Made by a program: the position numbers and the translations under genes. Under the pieces are notes generated by a model. The model was not told the origin of the DNA. It did not search any database and saw only the letters and a list, made by a program, of their open reading frames with translations. A stretch of DNA of 64,000 nt from Mesobacillus foraminis (GTDB taxonomy: Bacteria > Bacillota > Bacilli > Bacillales > Cytobacillaceae), in contig NZ_SLVV01000005.1 in NCBI RefSeq assembly GCF_004340465.1, positions 277,092 through 341,091 of the forward strand, read 5' to 3'. Positions 46,471 through 57,791 of the stretch are shown here, one piece after another. Positions within the stretch are counted from its first letter, which is position 1; each line of letters begins with the position of its first letter.

Positions 46471-46815
46471 TTAGCGGATTTCTTTGATACGAGCTTTTTT
46501 ACCGCGAAGGTTACGCAGGTAGTAAAGTTTCGCACGGCGGACTTTACCGCGGCGGATTACTTCAAGCTTCGCAATTTTTGGTGTATGAACAGGGAATGTA
46601 CGCTCTACGCCTACACCATAAGAAACTTTACGCACTGTAAAAGTTTCGCTGATTCCACCACCACGACGCTTAATAACAACACCTTCGTAGATCTGAATAC
46701 GTTCACGTGTTCCCTCGACAACCTTAACGTGTACACGTACAGTGTCACCAGGACGGAACGCAGGAAGATCGCTGCGAAGCTGTTCTTTTGTAATTTCTTG
46801 AATTAACTGTTGCAT
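46471..46815 (-). CDS. rplS: 50S ribosomal protein L19
   Basis: L19 sits at the 30S-50S interface. The start is placed at [20 protein letters not shown], 9 bases after GGGAGGAG; a longer open frame runs into the leader. The 114 residues show '[20 protein letters not shown]', '[20 protein letters not shown]' and the basic tail '[20 protein letters not shown]', all diagnostic. It has its own promoter and structured leader separate from rimM-trmD. Confidence 0.98.
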   Translation of the reverse strand: MQQLIQEITKEQLRSDLPAFRPGDTVRVHVKVVEGTRERIQIYEGVVIKRRGGGISETFTVRKVSYGVGVERTFPVHTPKIAKLEVIRRGKVRRAKLYYLRNLRGKKARIKEIR

Positions 46816-46904
46816 CGTTTTCAACTCCTCCCACAGATGCTCTTGCACGTTCTTGTACAGCGGAACATCGTTATCAATGACGCGAGCCTATTGGCCCAAG
46901 CCAC
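46816..46904 (-). promoter_or_regulatory. rplS leader, candidate L19 ribosomal-protein leader RNA
   Basis: The leader between the predicted start point and rplS contains 'TGTTCCGCTGTACAAGAACG' and then 'TGCAAGAGCATCTGTGGGAG', which resembles the L19 leader motif I remember from Bacillus rplS transcripts. GTTC/GAAC and TGC-GCA arms can pair. Autoregulation by L19 is an inference from this resemblance. Confidence 0.5.
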
Positions 46905-46911
46905 AAATAGT

Positions 46912-46940
46912 ATCATACCATATTGACTATGTGACTGCAA
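46912..46940 (-). promoter_or_regulatory. Sigma-A promoter of rplS
   Basis: On the minus strand TTGCAG (46935-46940) and TATGAT (46912-46917) are 17 bases apart. The -35 box overlaps the very end of trmD, so rplS can be transcribed both on its own and from upstream. Confidence 0.65.
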
Positions 46941-46943
46941 TAG

Positions 46944-47687
46944 CTATTCATCTTGTTTTTTTATTTCCGAGAGCCATTTTTGATGTTCGTCAGGAAGGTC
47001 AATATCTTCAAACAAGTCCGGACGGCGAGTATGGGTACGTCGCAGGGATTCTTTGACCCTCCATTCCTCAATAAGGCGGTGGTTTCCGGAAAGCAGGACA
47101 TCAGGAACCTTCATGCCGCGAAAATCAGCAGGCCTTGTATAATGGGGATGCTCCAGCAAGCCTGTACTGAAGGAATCCTGAATATGGGATTCCTCACTTC
47201 CCAGAACACCCGGAAGCAGACGGACAACGCTGTCTATCACAACCATGGCTCCCAATTCCCCACCTGTCAACACATAATCGCCAATCGAGATTTCTTCCGT
47301 AATAAGATGCTCCCGTATCCTTTCATCATAGCCTTCGTAATGGCCGCATATAAAAATCAAATGATCTTCTTTCGAAAGTTCCTCTGCTTTCCTTTGTGAA
47401 TACCGCTCCCCCTGCGGGCACATTAAAATGACGCGGGGCTTCTTGCTCACGGCCTTCTGCATTAAATCCTCGACAGCATCAAATATGGGCTGCGGCTTCA
47501 ATACCATGCCTGCCCCTCCGCCATAAGGGTAATCATCCACCGTTTGATGGCGATTGTCGGCATATTCACGAAAATTCACGATCTGATAGTTCACTGCTTG
47601 TTTGTCAGCTGCCTTCTTGAGGATGGAATGTCCGAGTACCCCATCAAACATTTCCGGGAAAATGGATAATATATCGATTTTCATCAT
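46944..47687 (-). CDS. trmD: tRNA (guanine-37-N1)-methyltransferase TrmD
   Basis: TrmD methylates G37 of tRNAs reading CNN codons, preventing +1 frameshifts, with SAM as donor. The 247-residue SPOUT enzyme has '[20 protein letters not shown]', '[20 protein letters not shown]' (about 49-68), '[20 protein letters not shown]' (about 112-131) and the SAM knot '[20 protein letters not shown]'. The first ATG overlaps the rimM stop as ATGA; a second follows immediately. Confidence 0.98.
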   Translation of the reverse strand: MMKIDILSIFPEMFDGVLGHSILKKAADKQAVNYQIVNFREYADNRHQTVDDYPYGGGAGMVLKPQPIFDAVEDLMQKAVSKKPRVILMCPQGERYSQRKAEELSKEDHLIFICGHYEGYDERIREHLITEEISIGDYVLTGGELGAMVVIDSVVRLLPGVLGSEESHIQDSFSTGLLEHPHYTRPADFRGMKVPDVLLSGNHRLIEEWRVKESLRRTHTRRPDLFEDIDLPDEHQKWLSEIKKQDE

Positions 47688-48202
47688 GATAAAAGGCCTT
47701 CCATAGGTTCAATGATAATAACCTTTTCTTTTACATCAACCTTTTTGACAACGTCCTCAATGTACGGAATTAATATCTCTTTGCCCTTCGGATTCTTAAT
47801 CACCCAAACATCATTCGCTCCTGGAGTCAAGATTTCGGATACCTTGCCAATTTCTCCTCCATCAATCGTCGAGACCTGGCAGCCGATGATATCCTGGAAA
47901 TAATATTCTCCTTCCTTAAGAGTTCCTCGCTGGCTTTCCGGGACCTTGAGGATCCCGTCCCTCATGTGCTCGACTTGATTCACATTGTCGTACCCTTCAA
48001 ACGTAAGCAAATCAAAATTTTTATGCCTCCTGTGACTATTTACGACCAGCTCCTGCGGTTCCTTTAATCCTTTCATAAATAGAAAAAGAATGTTCCCTCT
48101 TTTATACCTTTCATCCGGAAAGTCCGTCCTCGAAATCACCCTGACTTCGCCTTTTATGCCATGAGTATTGACGATTTTCCCGACATTAAACCATTTTTCC
48201 AT
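47684..48202 (-). CDS. rimM: 16S rRNA processing protein RimM
   Basis: RimM helps mature the 30S head domain and binds S19. The 172-residue protein has the N-terminal beta-barrel starting '[20 protein letters not shown]' (about 4-23) and a C-terminal PRC barrel with '[20 protein letters not shown]' and '[20 protein letters not shown]'. The ATG follows GAGGTGATG. It is coupled to trmD. Confidence 0.97.
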   Translation of the reverse strand: MEKWFNVGKIVNTHGIKGEVRVISRTDFPDERYKRGNILFLFMKGLKEPQELVVNSHRRHKNFDLLTFEGYDNVNQVEHMRDGILKVPESQRGTLKEGEYYFQDIIGCQVSTIDGGEIGKVSEILTPGANDVWVIKNPKGKEILIPYIEDVVKKVDVKEKVIIIEPMEGLLS

Positions 48203-48208
48203 TCTTCA

Positions 48209-48601
48209 TCACCTCTCGCGTATTTCAACCACGATGCCGTCTTTTATAATAACGGCCTTCCCTGAAAGGAATCCGTCCCAGGCATCTCCCTCATTTAAGT
48301 CGACTATTGACTGCAGTTCTGTTTCTTTCAGCTCACTTCCAAGCGGAAGGATATGTAATTGCTCAATCTGAAAGTCTAGCAGCTTTATTTTTTCCTTATA
48401 TGAGTTCATTTCATTTCCAAAATGTTTTTTTAGACTTTCGGAAGGGAATTTTTTTGATTTTTCCTGTTTTTTTAATTCAAATATTAGCTGATGGCATTCT
48501 TTCTGCAATTGAAATTTTCTTTCCTGATATTTTTTGAGGAGCCCTTGCTTGCTGGTTTCCGTCAACACTTGTTTTACCACAACAGTTTGCAGCACTTTCA
48601 C
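48209..48601 (-). CDS. ylqD: YlqD-family protein
   Basis: A conserved Bacillus protein of unknown function. The start is placed at GTG 48601, 7 bases after GGGGAGGG; an in-frame TTG two codons earlier is inside that binding site. The 130 residues have a helical coiled-coil half rich in Lys/Glu/Gln (about 10-90) and a beta-rich C-terminal end 'GSELKETELQSIVDLNEGDA' plus 'GKAVIIKDGIVVEIRE', an S1-like or barrel-like finish. It lies 6 bases before rimM and after the khpA terminator. Confidence 0.8.
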   Translation of the reverse strand: MKVLQTVVVKQVLTETSKQGLLKKYQERKFQLQKECHQLIFELKKQEKSKKFPSESLKKHFGNEMNSYKEKIKLLDFQIEQLHILPLGSELKETELQSIVDLNEGDAWDGFLSGKAVIIKDGIVVEIRER

Positions 48602-48700
48602 AGCCAACCCTCCCCAGGTTCATCTATTCTATTTTTTCTACTATGTAAAGACACATTCATGGCGCGCACACCTATTATATATGAAAAGTTCCAGGAATGA

Positions 48701-48733
48701 AAAAAATGGAGGGGATCCCCTCCATTTTTTTTT
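48701..48733 (-). terminator. Terminator after khpA
   Basis: ATGGAGGGG and CCCCTCCAT form a near-palindromic stem with A runs on one side and T runs on the other, so it can stop transcription from both strands. On the minus strand seven T follow. It ends the ylxM-ffh-rpsP-khpA group. Confidence 0.85.
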
Positions 48734-48758
48734 AACCTTCGCTTTTAGCTTCCGGTTA

Positions 48759-48998
48759 TTATTCAACAATCTCTAAAAAGATCTTCTTTTGCTGTGAGGA
48801 TCCTGCTGCATAGACGACAGTTCTGATGGCCTTTGCAACTCGCCCCTGTTTGCCGATCACTTTGCCCATATCCGATTTATTACAGGATAGTTTATAAGTG
48901 ATCTTTTGATCCTCTTCGACGGAATCGACATGAATATCATCAGGAAAATCAACAAGGGGCTTTACGATTGTCTCAATTAATTCTTTCATGCTGTTCAC
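48759..48998 (-). CDS. khpA: KH-domain RNA-binding protein KhpA (YlqC)
   Basis: KhpA is a small single-KH-domain RNA chaperone, often partnered with KhpB/Jag, affecting cell envelope and translation. The 79 residues include the GxxG loop in 'MGKVIGKQGRVAKAIRTVVY' (about 44-63). Initiation is either at GTG 48998, two bases after the rpsP stop, or the ATG three codons later (48989); neither has a strong ribosome binding site, suggesting coupling to rpsP. Confidence 0.93.
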   Translation of the reverse strand: MNSMKELIETIVKPLVDFPDDIHVDSVEEDQKITYKLSCNKSDMGKVIGKQGRVAKAIRTVVYAAGSSQQKKIFLEIVE

Positions 48999-49000
48999 AA

Positions 49001-50724
<1,724 letters not shown>

Positions 50725-50738
50725 TATATCGCCGCCTC

Positions 50739-51068
50739 CTAATCTAATTTCTCGATCTCAGCGATTAACCCTGACAAGGCTTCAAGATCGGCATCCTCAG
50801 CCAGGTTTTCTTTCATTCTCGCAATCAGATTTTTTCGCTCCTGGAATTTCTGGAACAGCATCAGCTTCTCTTCATACTCCTCCAGCATTGCTTCCGTTCT
50901 TTTTATATTGTCATAGACCGCCTGGCGGCTAACATCATATTCTTCCGCAATTTCACCAAGAGAATAATCATCTAAATAATAGAGGGACATATAGCTTTGC
51001 TGCTTGGGAGTCAATAGTGCCTGATAAAAATCATAAAGATAATTCATGCGGGTTGTTTTCTCAAGCAT
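50739..51068 (-). CDS. ylxM: YlxM, helix-turn-helix regulator associated with SRP
   Basis: YlxM is a small DNA-binding-like protein that modulates SRP (studied in streptococci as a SRP GTPase modulator). The start is placed at [20 protein letters not shown] with GGGGGTG 6 bases upstream, giving 109 residues. A sigma-70 region-4-like helix-turn-helix is visible in '[20 protein letters not shown]' type sequence (about 36-55). A C-terminal helix rich in Glu/Leu follows. It lies between ftsY and ffh. Confidence 0.92.
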   Translation of the reverse strand: MLEKTTRMNYLYDFYQALLTPKQQSYMSLYYLDDYSLGEIAEEYDVSRQAVYDNIKRTEAMLEEYEEKLMLFQKFQERKNLIARMKENLAEDADLEALSGLIAEIEKLD

Positions 51069-51175
51069 CTTCACACCCCCAATGTTAAGTGAAAAGCCTT
51101 TACATAGAAATAGTCTACACAGTAAGGTTGATTCTGTCAAGATAGCGAAAAAGGAAGAGCCCGGGCTCTCCCTGG

Positions 51176-52162
51176 CTACTCAGCTTTCTCCACCAAATCC
51201 GCAAAAAGACCATAAACATACTTTTCTGCATCGAATTCTTGAAGATCATCCAGCTTTTCCCCTAATCCAACAAACTTAACCGGGATGTTCAGCTCATTCC
51301 GAATAGCGAGGACGATTCCGCCTTTGGCGGTTCCGTCAAGCTTGGTCAGTACAATCCCGCTTACATTTGTGGCTTCTTTAAAGGTTTTCGCTTGGATCAG
51401 TGCATTTTGTCCGGTTGTGGCATCGAGAACCAGAAGGACTTCATGAGGAGCGCCAGGAATTTCCCGCTCAATCACGCGCTTTACCTTTTCAAGCTCTTTC
51501 ATTAAGTTCACCTTATTTTGCAGGCGGCCTGCGGTATCGCATAACAGGACATCCACATTGCGGGATTTGGCCGCACGTATAGCATCATACATCACGGCAG
51601 CTGGATCCGAACCTTCCGCCTGTTTAATGACACCCACTCCTACTCTGTCACCCCAAACCTCAAGCTGATCGATCGCTCCTGCACGGAATGTATCTCCAGC
51701 AGCAAGAAGTACATTCTTGCCTTCTTCCTTAAATTTATGGGCAAGCTTTCCAATTGTTGTGGTCTTCCCGACTCCGTTCACCCCGACAAATAAAATCACT
51801 GTCGGCCCTTCACTTTGAATGTTCAGGCTGCTCTTTTCTTCGCCGGCTCCTTCATAAATGTCGACAAGCTTTTCAGAAATAACTGCCTGGACTTCCCTTG
51901 GATCCTGGATATTTCTCCGCTTCACTTCCATTTTGAGCTCATCGATCAGCTCCATTACTGTTTCAAAACCTACATCCGCACCAATCAGGATTTCTTCCAG
52001 TTCTTCGAAAAAGTCCTCATCCACTTTACGGTAACGGGCAACAAGGTCATTTACCTTACCTGAAAAGTTATCCCTTGTCTTTGTTAGGCCATCTTTAAAT
52101 TTTTCGCTGACAGTTTCTGTCTGCTTTGTAATTTTTTCTTTTAACTTTTTAAAGAAACTCAC
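51176..52162 (-). CDS. ftsY: Signal recognition particle receptor FtsY
   Basis: FtsY receives SRP-ribosome complexes at the membrane. The 328-residue protein is the short Bacillus form with only a small A region, then N domain, then G domain with '[18 protein letters not shown]' (about 131-148), '[20 protein letters not shown]', '[15 protein letters not shown]' and '[14 protein letters not shown]'. The start is a GTG about 10 bases after AAGGAAGG. It follows smc by 17 bases, as in B. subtilis. Confidence 0.98.
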   Translation of the reverse strand: MSFFKKLKEKITKQTETVSEKFKDGLTKTRDNFSGKVNDLVARYRKVDEDFFEELEEILIGADVGFETVMELIDELKMEVKRRNIQDPREVQAVISEKLVDIYEGAGEEKSSLNIQSEGPTVILFVGVNGVGKTTTIGKLAHKFKEEGKNVLLAAGDTFRAGAIDQLEVWGDRVGVGVIKQAEGSDPAAVMYDAIRAAKSRNVDVLLCDTAGRLQNKVNLMKELEKVKRVIEREIPGAPHEVLLVLDATTGQNALIQAKTFKEATNVSGIVLTKLDGTAKGGIVLAIRNELNIPVKFVGLGEKLDDLQEFDAEKYVYGLFADLVEKAE

Positions 52163-52179
52163 TGTCTCACTGCCTTCCT

Positions 52180-55100
52180 TTAGGATTTCACCAGGTTTTT
52201 CGTTTCCTCCAGCTTTACTGATATAAGCTTGGATACTCCGGACTCCTGCATCGTGACACCGTACAGTACATCTGCCTCTTCCATCGTACCTTTCCGATGC
52301 GTAATCACTATGAATTGCGTGTCCGAGCTGTAGCGCTTCAGGTATTGGCTGAAACGGAATACGTTTGCCTCATCGAGAGCCGCCTCCACTTCATCCAAAA
52401 TACAGAATGGCACAGGCCGAACCTTTAAAATTGAAAATAGCAGAGCAATGGCTGTTAAAGCCCGCTCTCCGCCTGATAACAGCCCAAGATTCTGCAGCTT
52501 CTTCCCTGGAGGCTGGGCAACAAGCTCCACTCCTGTATTCAGCAGGTCATCAGGCTGTGTGAGCCTAAGGTCAGCCCTGCCGCCTCCAAACAAAGCCTGG
52601 AAAGTCGATTCAAAATAGGAACGGACCGCTGCGAAGGTTTCCTCAAACCGTTTCTTCATTTCCATATCCATTTCACCAATAACCTGGAAAAGTGTGTCTT
52701 TTGCTTCCTGAAGGTCGTTCTTCTGTTCGAGAAGAAATTCATAGCGTTCTGATACACGCTCATACTCATCAATTGCTCCGAGATTAACCGTGCCCAATTC
52801 CTCAATTGCAAGCCTGATCAGCTTCACTTTTTTTCGGGCTTCATCAGCCGGGACAGGCAAAGGATATTGCTCTTTGGCTGCTTCAAAAGACAGGAGATAC
52901 TCTTCACGCAGATGGGCAATTCGGTTATCGAGCTCCACATCCAATCTGGTAAGCTTGACTTCCTCATCTTTCAGGGCCTCTGTCAGACCCTTGTATTGAC
53001 GTTTTAATTCTTTTGCTTCAAGCTCCACGTCCTCCAATTTGGATTGTCCAGCCAAACGCTCTTCCCTTTTGGCAGAGATGAGCCTTAGTGTGGAATTTTT
53101 GTCCTCAAGTTTTTTTCTTGCCGCCTCTACAAGCTGGTTTTCACCCGAAGAGTTATCAGTCATTTCTGAAGAGAGCAGGTTTAGGTCTTCCTTGAAGGAG
53201 ATTAGCCTTTCCTCCTGTTCACGCAATTCCTGAATGGCACTTTCCAGCTTTTCTTTTGCATGGCTCAACTGTTCCTTATTTGCGGCAAACACTACCTTTA
53301 AATCACCTATTTCAGAAAGAAGGGTCTCTTTTGAAGTAAGATTGGTGTTTTTTAGCAGTGTCAGATTAGAAATCTGGCTATCCAGCGCAGTCAGCTTTTC
53401 CTGATGCTGCTTAACGAGTGCTTCCAGTTCCTTTTCCCTTTCCATCAGACGGTGTTTCTCTTCGCTGAACTGGGATTTTTCAGCATCGTAAACAGCCAGA
53501 CGCTCATTTATATTTTTTTCCTCAATCTCTACCTCACGCAATTCACCCTTGAGAGATTGCTCCTTTAACCGAAGCTCTTCGCCTCTTTTCCGCATGGAAT
53601 CTAAATTAGCTGTCGCTTCCTGCAATTCAGATTTCATGGCCCTGAACCGGACTTCCAGAACTTTTGTTTTTTCTTCCATATCAAAAAGCTTTACTTTTAA
53701 TTCTTCCAGTTCGGCTTTTCGGCTTAATAGTGATGAGGAATTCTTTTTTGCTGTTCCCCCGGACATTGAGCCTCCCGGATTTACCACATCCCCTTCAAGG
53801 GTGACAATCCGGCTCTTGTAATGCAAAAGGCGGGCAATCTCATTTGCCCCTTTCAAGTCCTTCGCCACGACTACATTGCCGAGAAGGCTGCTTATGATCT
53901 CCTCATACTTCTTGTCAAACCCCACCAGACTGACTGCAGTCCCAACAAATGAAGCATGCTGGGAAAGTAAAGAAAGCTGATGGTTTGCCAGCATCCGGCC
54001 TTTTATCACACTCAAAGGAAGGAAGGTGGCACGCCCATAAGCTTGCTGCTTTAAATAACGGATGGCTGCACGGGCATCCTCCTCAGTGCCGACAACAATA
54101 TGCTGCATGGCACCGCCAAGGGCTGTTTCCAGAGCAATATCATATTGCTTCGGTACCTTGATTAATTCAGCAACGGCCCCCTCAATCCCTTTTAGCTTCC
54201 TTCCTCTGGCTTTTAAGATCTCTTTGACTCCCTGGAAGAAACCTGAATATTCTTCTTCTAATTCCTCGAGCATTTCTTTCTTGGACTTAGCCTGCTGAAG
54301 GAACTGATAAGCCTGATACAGGGTTTTTTCATGCTTGTCATAATTGCCCCTCAATGATTCAAGCTTTCGCTGCTCTTTATAGTATTCCTTACCTTGGGCT
54401 TCAAGCTCCAGATGAAGGCTGTCCAGCAATTTTTTCGTTTCAATTTTCTTGCTGGCAATCTCATCCCGAATTACCAGAAACCGTTCATTTTCCCCGTCCA
54501 GCCGGCTGTTTCGTGAAGCCTGCTGTTCCAGCTGCTGCCCAATGAAGCTCAACTCGTTTCTGGCACTGGCCTGCTGATTCAATAATTCGATATAGTCACT
54601 TTTTAATGATTCAATTCTCCACTCAATGTCCTCGCTGTATAGCTTGAGCTTTTGTTGGCGCTCTTGAAGGTCTTCCTGGAGTTTTGCTGATTCTTTTCCC
54701 AGAACTGCAACGGCTTCTTCCTGCCCCGCTCTAATGCTGTTCAGGTGTTCAATTCGTGCAGAGATATCCTCGATATTCTTTTTAAGCTGCTCTTTATGCT
54801 GGGAAGCATTTTTTTTCCGTTCCTTCAGGACTTCTTTTTTCCCTTCAAGCTTTTCCAGCTCTTCACTTGCAAGAAGCAGGTCATTTTGAAGACTGCTGAT
54901 AGAATCATCCAGGTAAGTCAATTGATTGCGAAGCTTTTGGATTGCCGCCTCCTTTTTTTGCAGGGAGGACGACAGTTCGTTTTCATGTCTCTTATGTTCT
55001 TCTACCTGTTTTGAAAGCTGTTCCCATCTGCCATGGAGTTCCTCAATTTCATAAGCAGTGAGCGCCACCTCAATCTTTTCAAGCTCTTCCTTTTTTTCAA

Positions 55101-55746
55101 GATAATCTTTAGCAATGGAAGCCTGGATTTTTAATGGCTCTACCTGGCTTTCAAGCTCATGGATTATATCTGCCACCCTGTTGAGATTTTCCTGGGTTTC
55201 AAAGAGCTTGTTCTCTGCTTTTTTCTTCCTGGTTTTGTATTTTAGAACCCCGGCGGCTTCTTCAAAAATGGTTCTTCTTTCCTCGGGTTTGCTATTAAGA
55301 ATTTCTTCAACCTTCCCCTGGGAAATAATTGAAAATGCTTCCCTGCCTAAGCCCGAGTCCATAAACAGCTCAATTATATCTTTTAATCTGCAACTCTGCT
55401 TATTGATCAGAAACTCACTTTCGCCTGAGCGGTAAACCCTTCTAGTTACACTTACCTCATTGTAATCGACCGGCAGAGCCTGATCCTCATTATCAAGTGT
55501 AAGCGTGACTTCAGCAAAATTCAGAGCCTTCCTTGTATCACTGCCTGCAAAAATGATATCTTCCATTTTTGCCCCGCGCAGCGATTTTGCCGATTGTTCC
55601 CCAAGAACCCAGCGGATGGCATCCGTGATATTGCTCTTACCGCTCCCATTCGGGCCCACCACTGCAGTGACTCCCGGAACAAATTCAACGCCAGTCCGCT
55701 CGGCAAAGGATTTAAAGCCTACCACATCTAAACGTTTTAAATACAC
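52180..55746 (-). CDS. smc: Chromosome segregation ATPase SMC
   Basis: SMC dimerises at its hinge and, with ScpA/ScpB, extrudes and organises the chromosome. The 1188-residue protein has the N-terminal Walker A 'GPNGSGKSNITDAIRWVLGE' (about 32-51), long coiled coils, a hinge (about 510-660, with 'GGAMQHIVVG' and 'GRATFLPLSVIKG'), and the C-terminal signature 'LSGGERALTAIALLFSILKV' with Walker B 'FCILDEVEAALDEANV'. The start is GTG after GGGGAG. The operon rnc-smc-ftsY is conserved. Confidence 0.98.
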   Translation of the reverse strand: MYLKRLDVVGFKSFAERTGVEFVPGVTAVVGPNGSGKSNITDAIRWVLGEQSAKSLRGAKMEDIIFAGSDTRKALNFAEVTLTLDNEDQALPVDYNEVSVTRRVYRSGESEFLINKQSCRLKDIIELFMDSGLGREAFSIISQGKVEEILNSKPEERRTIFEEAAGVLKYKTRKKKAENKLFETQENLNRVADIIHELESQVEPLKIQASIAKDYLEKKEELEKIEVALTAYEIEELHGRWEQLSKQVEEHKRHENELSSSLQKKEAAIQKLRNQLTYLDDSISSLQNDLLLASEELEKLEGKKEVLKERKKNASQHKEQLKKNIEDISARIEHLNSIRAGQEEAVAVLGKESAKLQEDLQERQQKLKLYSEDIEWRIESLKSDYIELLNQQASARNELSFIGQQLEQQASRNSRLDGENERFLVIRDEIASKKIETKKLLDSLHLELEAQGKEYYKEQRKLESLRGNYDKHEKTLYQAYQFLQQAKSKKEMLEELEEEYSGFFQGVKEILKARGRKLKGIEGAVAELIKVPKQYDIALETALGGAMQHIVVGTEEDARAAIRYLKQQAYGRATFLPLSVIKGRMLANHQLSLLSQHASFVGTAVSLVGFDKKYEEIISSLLGNVVVAKDLKGANEIARLLHYKSRIVTLEGDVVNPGGSMSGGTAKKNSSSLLSRKAELEELKVKLFDMEEKTKVLEVRFRAMKSELQEATANLDSMRKRGEELRLKEQSLKGELREVEIEEKNINERLAVYDAEKSQFSEEKHRLMEREKELEALVKQHQEKLTALDSQISNLTLLKNTNLTSKETLLSEIGDLKVVFAANKEQLSHAKEKLESAIQELREQEERLISFKEDLNLLSSEMTDNSSGENQLVEAARKKLEDKNSTLRLISAKREERLAGQSKLEDVELEAKELKRQYKGLTEALKDEEVKLTRLDVELDNRIAHLREEYLLSFEAAKEQYPLPVPADEARKKVKLIRLAIEELGTVNLGAIDEYERVSERYEFLLEQKNDLQEAKDTLFQVIGEMDMEMKKRFEETFAAVRSYFESTFQALFGGGRADLRLTQPDDLLNTGVELVAQPPGKKLQNLGLLSGGERALTAIALLFSILKVRPVPFCILDEVEAALDEANVFRFSQYLKRYSSDTQFIVITHRKGTMEEADVLYGVTMQESGVSKLISVKLEETKNLVKS

Positions 55747-55774
55747 TACTTGCGCTCTCCCCTTTAAGTTTATC

Positions 55775-56551
55775 TTAATTCTGGCTGTCGTTTTTCTTCG
55801 AGATCGCTTCCATATGTGTTTTTAGTTTTTCGAGTGCCTTTTGGGCTGCATGCTGTTCCGCTTCCTTTTTGGACCTTCCTTTGCCCGTACCCAGTTCTTC
55901 TCCGTTAAGGGAGACCCTGGATTCGAATTCCCGATTATGGGCAGGACCGGTCTCCGTTAAAATTTTATACTCGAGCATTCCGCCGGCATCACGCTGGACA
56001 AGCTCCTGCAGTTGACTCTTAAAATCCATCACATGAGAAAAAGCACCAGCGTCAATCTTTGGAAATACCACTTTTTCCAGAAAGGAAGTAACTGTATCAA
56101 TTCCCTTATCAAGATATAAAGCCCCAATAAACGCTTCAAAGACGTCCGCGAGGAGTGCAGGTCTCGTTCTGCCACCTGTCATCTCTTCCCCTTTCCCAAG
56201 GAGAACAACTTCCCCAAAGTTCAAAGTGTTGGCAAATGCTACGAGGGATGGTTCACAAACAACCGCTGCTCTAAGCTTTGTCAACTCACCTTCCGACATC
56301 ATCGGGTATTTTTTATACAGAAAATGGGAAACAGTCAGTTCGAGTACAGCGTCCCCAAGGAATTCGAGCCTCTCGTTATCTTCATAGGGCTTGCGGCGAT
56401 GCTCATTCACATAAGATGAATGGGTGAATGCCTGTTTCAGGAGTTTCTCATTTTGAAATTGAATCCCAATTCTTGCCTGGAATTCCTTAAATTTTTGATC
56501 CTTTGCGCGAAAAAATTTTTTATCCTTGTCTTTGCCGATATTGCGCATCAC
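55775..56551 (-). CDS. rnc: Ribonuclease III
   Basis: RNase III cleaves double-stranded RNA in rRNA, scRNA and mRNA processing. The 258 residues comprise the RNase III catalytic domain with signature '[20 protein letters not shown]' (about 59-78), a second acidic site '[17 protein letters not shown]', and the C-terminal dsRNA-binding domain (about 180-250) with '[20 protein letters not shown]'. The start MMRN or the following Met is ambiguous by one codon. First gene of rnc-smc-ftsY. Confidence 0.98.
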   Translation of the reverse strand: MMRNIGKDKDKKFFRAKDQKFKEFQARIGIQFQNEKLLKQAFTHSSYVNEHRRKPYEDNERLEFLGDAVLELTVSHFLYKKYPMMSEGELTKLRAAVVCEPSLVAFANTLNFGEVVLLGKGEEMTGGRTRPALLADVFEAFIGALYLDKGIDTVTSFLEKVVFPKIDAGAFSHVMDFKSQLQELVQRDAGGMLEYKILTETGPAHNREFESRVSLNGEELGTGKGRSKKEAEQHAAQKALEKLKTHMEAISKKNDSQN

Positions 56552-56659
56552 AATTCCACCTTGCTCAAAATTTACACACTAAATCTAGTTTACAAAAAAA
56601 AACGGGTAAAACGCAAAAAAACCTTCAAAATATATTTCGAATCAGCTGCTGCCTCTATA

Positions 56660-56694
56660 TAGAAGAAAGCCCCGTTAAAAACGGAGCTTTTAGA
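56660..56694 (-). terminator. Terminator after acpP
   Basis: On the minus strand AAAAGCTCCGTT and AACGGGGCTTT form the stem, followed by CTTCTATATAG. It lies about 15 bases after the acpP stop and ends the fap/fab operon. Confidence 0.65.
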
Positions 56695-56706
56695 TCAAAT
56701 CCACAG

Positions 56707-56940
56707 TTACATTTTGCTATTTATGTAATTTACAGCGTCACCAACTGTAGCGATTTTCTCAGCATCATCATCGGAGATTTCTGTGTTGAACTCATCCTCT
56801 AATTCCATAACCAGTTCAACTACATCAAGGGAATCTGCACCAAGGTCATCTTTGAAAGATGCTTCAAGAGTTACCTGGCCTTCGTCAACTCCTAAACGAT
56901 CAACAATAATTTTTGTTACGCGTTCTAATACTTCTGCCAT
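56707..56940 (-). CDS. acpP: Acyl carrier protein
   Basis: ACP carries growing acyl chains on 4'-phosphopantetheine. The 77-residue acidic helical protein has the attachment Ser37 in '[19 protein letters not shown]'. Its length and all flanking residues are typical. It has GGGGAGGTG upstream and its own -10-like TATAAT about 25 bases before the ATG, so it may be expressed both from the operon and separately. Confidence 0.98.
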   Translation of the reverse strand: MAEVLERVTKIIVDRLGVDEGQVTLEASFKDDLGADSLDVVELVMELEDEFNTEISDDDAEKIATVGDAVNYINSKM

Positions 56941-56963
56941 GCCTGCTCACCTCCCCTCAAGCC

Positions 56964-56969
56964 ATTATA
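56964..56969 (-). promoter_or_regulatory. Possible internal promoter of acpP (-10 only)
   Basis: A perfect TATAAT lies on the minus strand about 24 bases before acpP, but the -35 region is weak (TTTATT at 17 bases). An internal acpP promoter would fit the high demand for ACP. Confidence 0.35.
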
Positions 56970-57047
56970 GATGATTTAAATTAAATAATAAAGTGTAAAT
57001 CAGACAACATGCAGCAGGATTCGTCAATATACCTGAAGCATCACTGT

Positions 57048-57791
57048 TTACATGACCATTCCGCCGTCTACATGCAGTGTCTGTCCGGTCATATACCTGC
57101 TGTCTTCAGAAGCCAGGAAAGCGACCGTTTTGGCAACATCACTTGGTTCTCCAAGCTTGCCAAGCGGAATTTGCTTCAGCATTTCAGCTTTTGTGTCATC
57201 ATTAAGCTTATCCGTCATATCAGTCGTTATAAAGCCTGGAGCAACTGCATTTACGGTAATCCCTCTAGTTGCCAGCTCCTTTGCCGTTGTTTTTGTCAAG
57301 CCGATGACACCAGCTTTAGCTGCTACATAATTTGCCTGGCCGGCGTTTCCGCTAACGCCGACAATGGAGGAAATGTTTATGATCCTTCCGCAGCGCTGCT
57401 TCATCATCTGCCTTGTTACAGCCTTGGTACATAGGAAGACTCCTTTTAAGTTAATGTTTATAACATCATCCCAATCAGATTCCTTCATACGCATTAATAG
57501 GTTATCTTTTGTAATTCCGGCATTATTGACAAGGATATCTAGCTTGCCAAATACCTCAATTGTTTCTTTTACCATGGCATCAACTGCTTCTGGATTGGAA
57601 ACATCCGCCTGGATAACAATCGCTTCTCTGCCCATGGTCTTGATTTCTTCTGCAACCTCAGCTGCCTTTGCCTCACTGCCGGCATAATTAATCGCGACAT
57701 TTGCACCTTCCCTAGCAAGTTCAAGGGCAACTTCGCGTCCTATTCCTCTTGATGCCCCTGTAACAAGGACTGCTTTTCCTTCGAGCCTCAT
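57048..57791 (-). CDS. fabG: 3-oxoacyl-ACP reductase FabG
   Basis: FabG performs the NADPH-dependent reduction of beta-ketoacyl-ACP in fatty acid elongation. The 247-residue short-chain dehydrogenase has the Rossmann motif '[20 protein letters not shown]' (about 11-30), '[14 protein letters not shown]' with the catalytic Asn region, the Ser in '[20 protein letters not shown]' and the Y-x-x-x-K 'YVAAK' (about 153-157). Its ATG overlaps the fabD stop as ATGA. Confidence 0.98.
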   Translation of the reverse strand: MRLEGKAVLVTGASRGIGREVALELAREGANVAINYAGSEAKAAEVAEEIKTMGREAIVIQADVSNPEAVDAMVKETIEVFGKLDILVNNAGITKDNLLMRMKESDWDDVININLKGVFLCTKAVTRQMMKQRCGRIINISSIVGVSGNAGQANYVAAKAGVIGLTKTTAKELATRGITVNAVAPGFITTDMTDKLNDDTKAEMLKQIPLGKLGEPSDVAKTVAFLASEDSRYMTGQTLHVDGGMVM

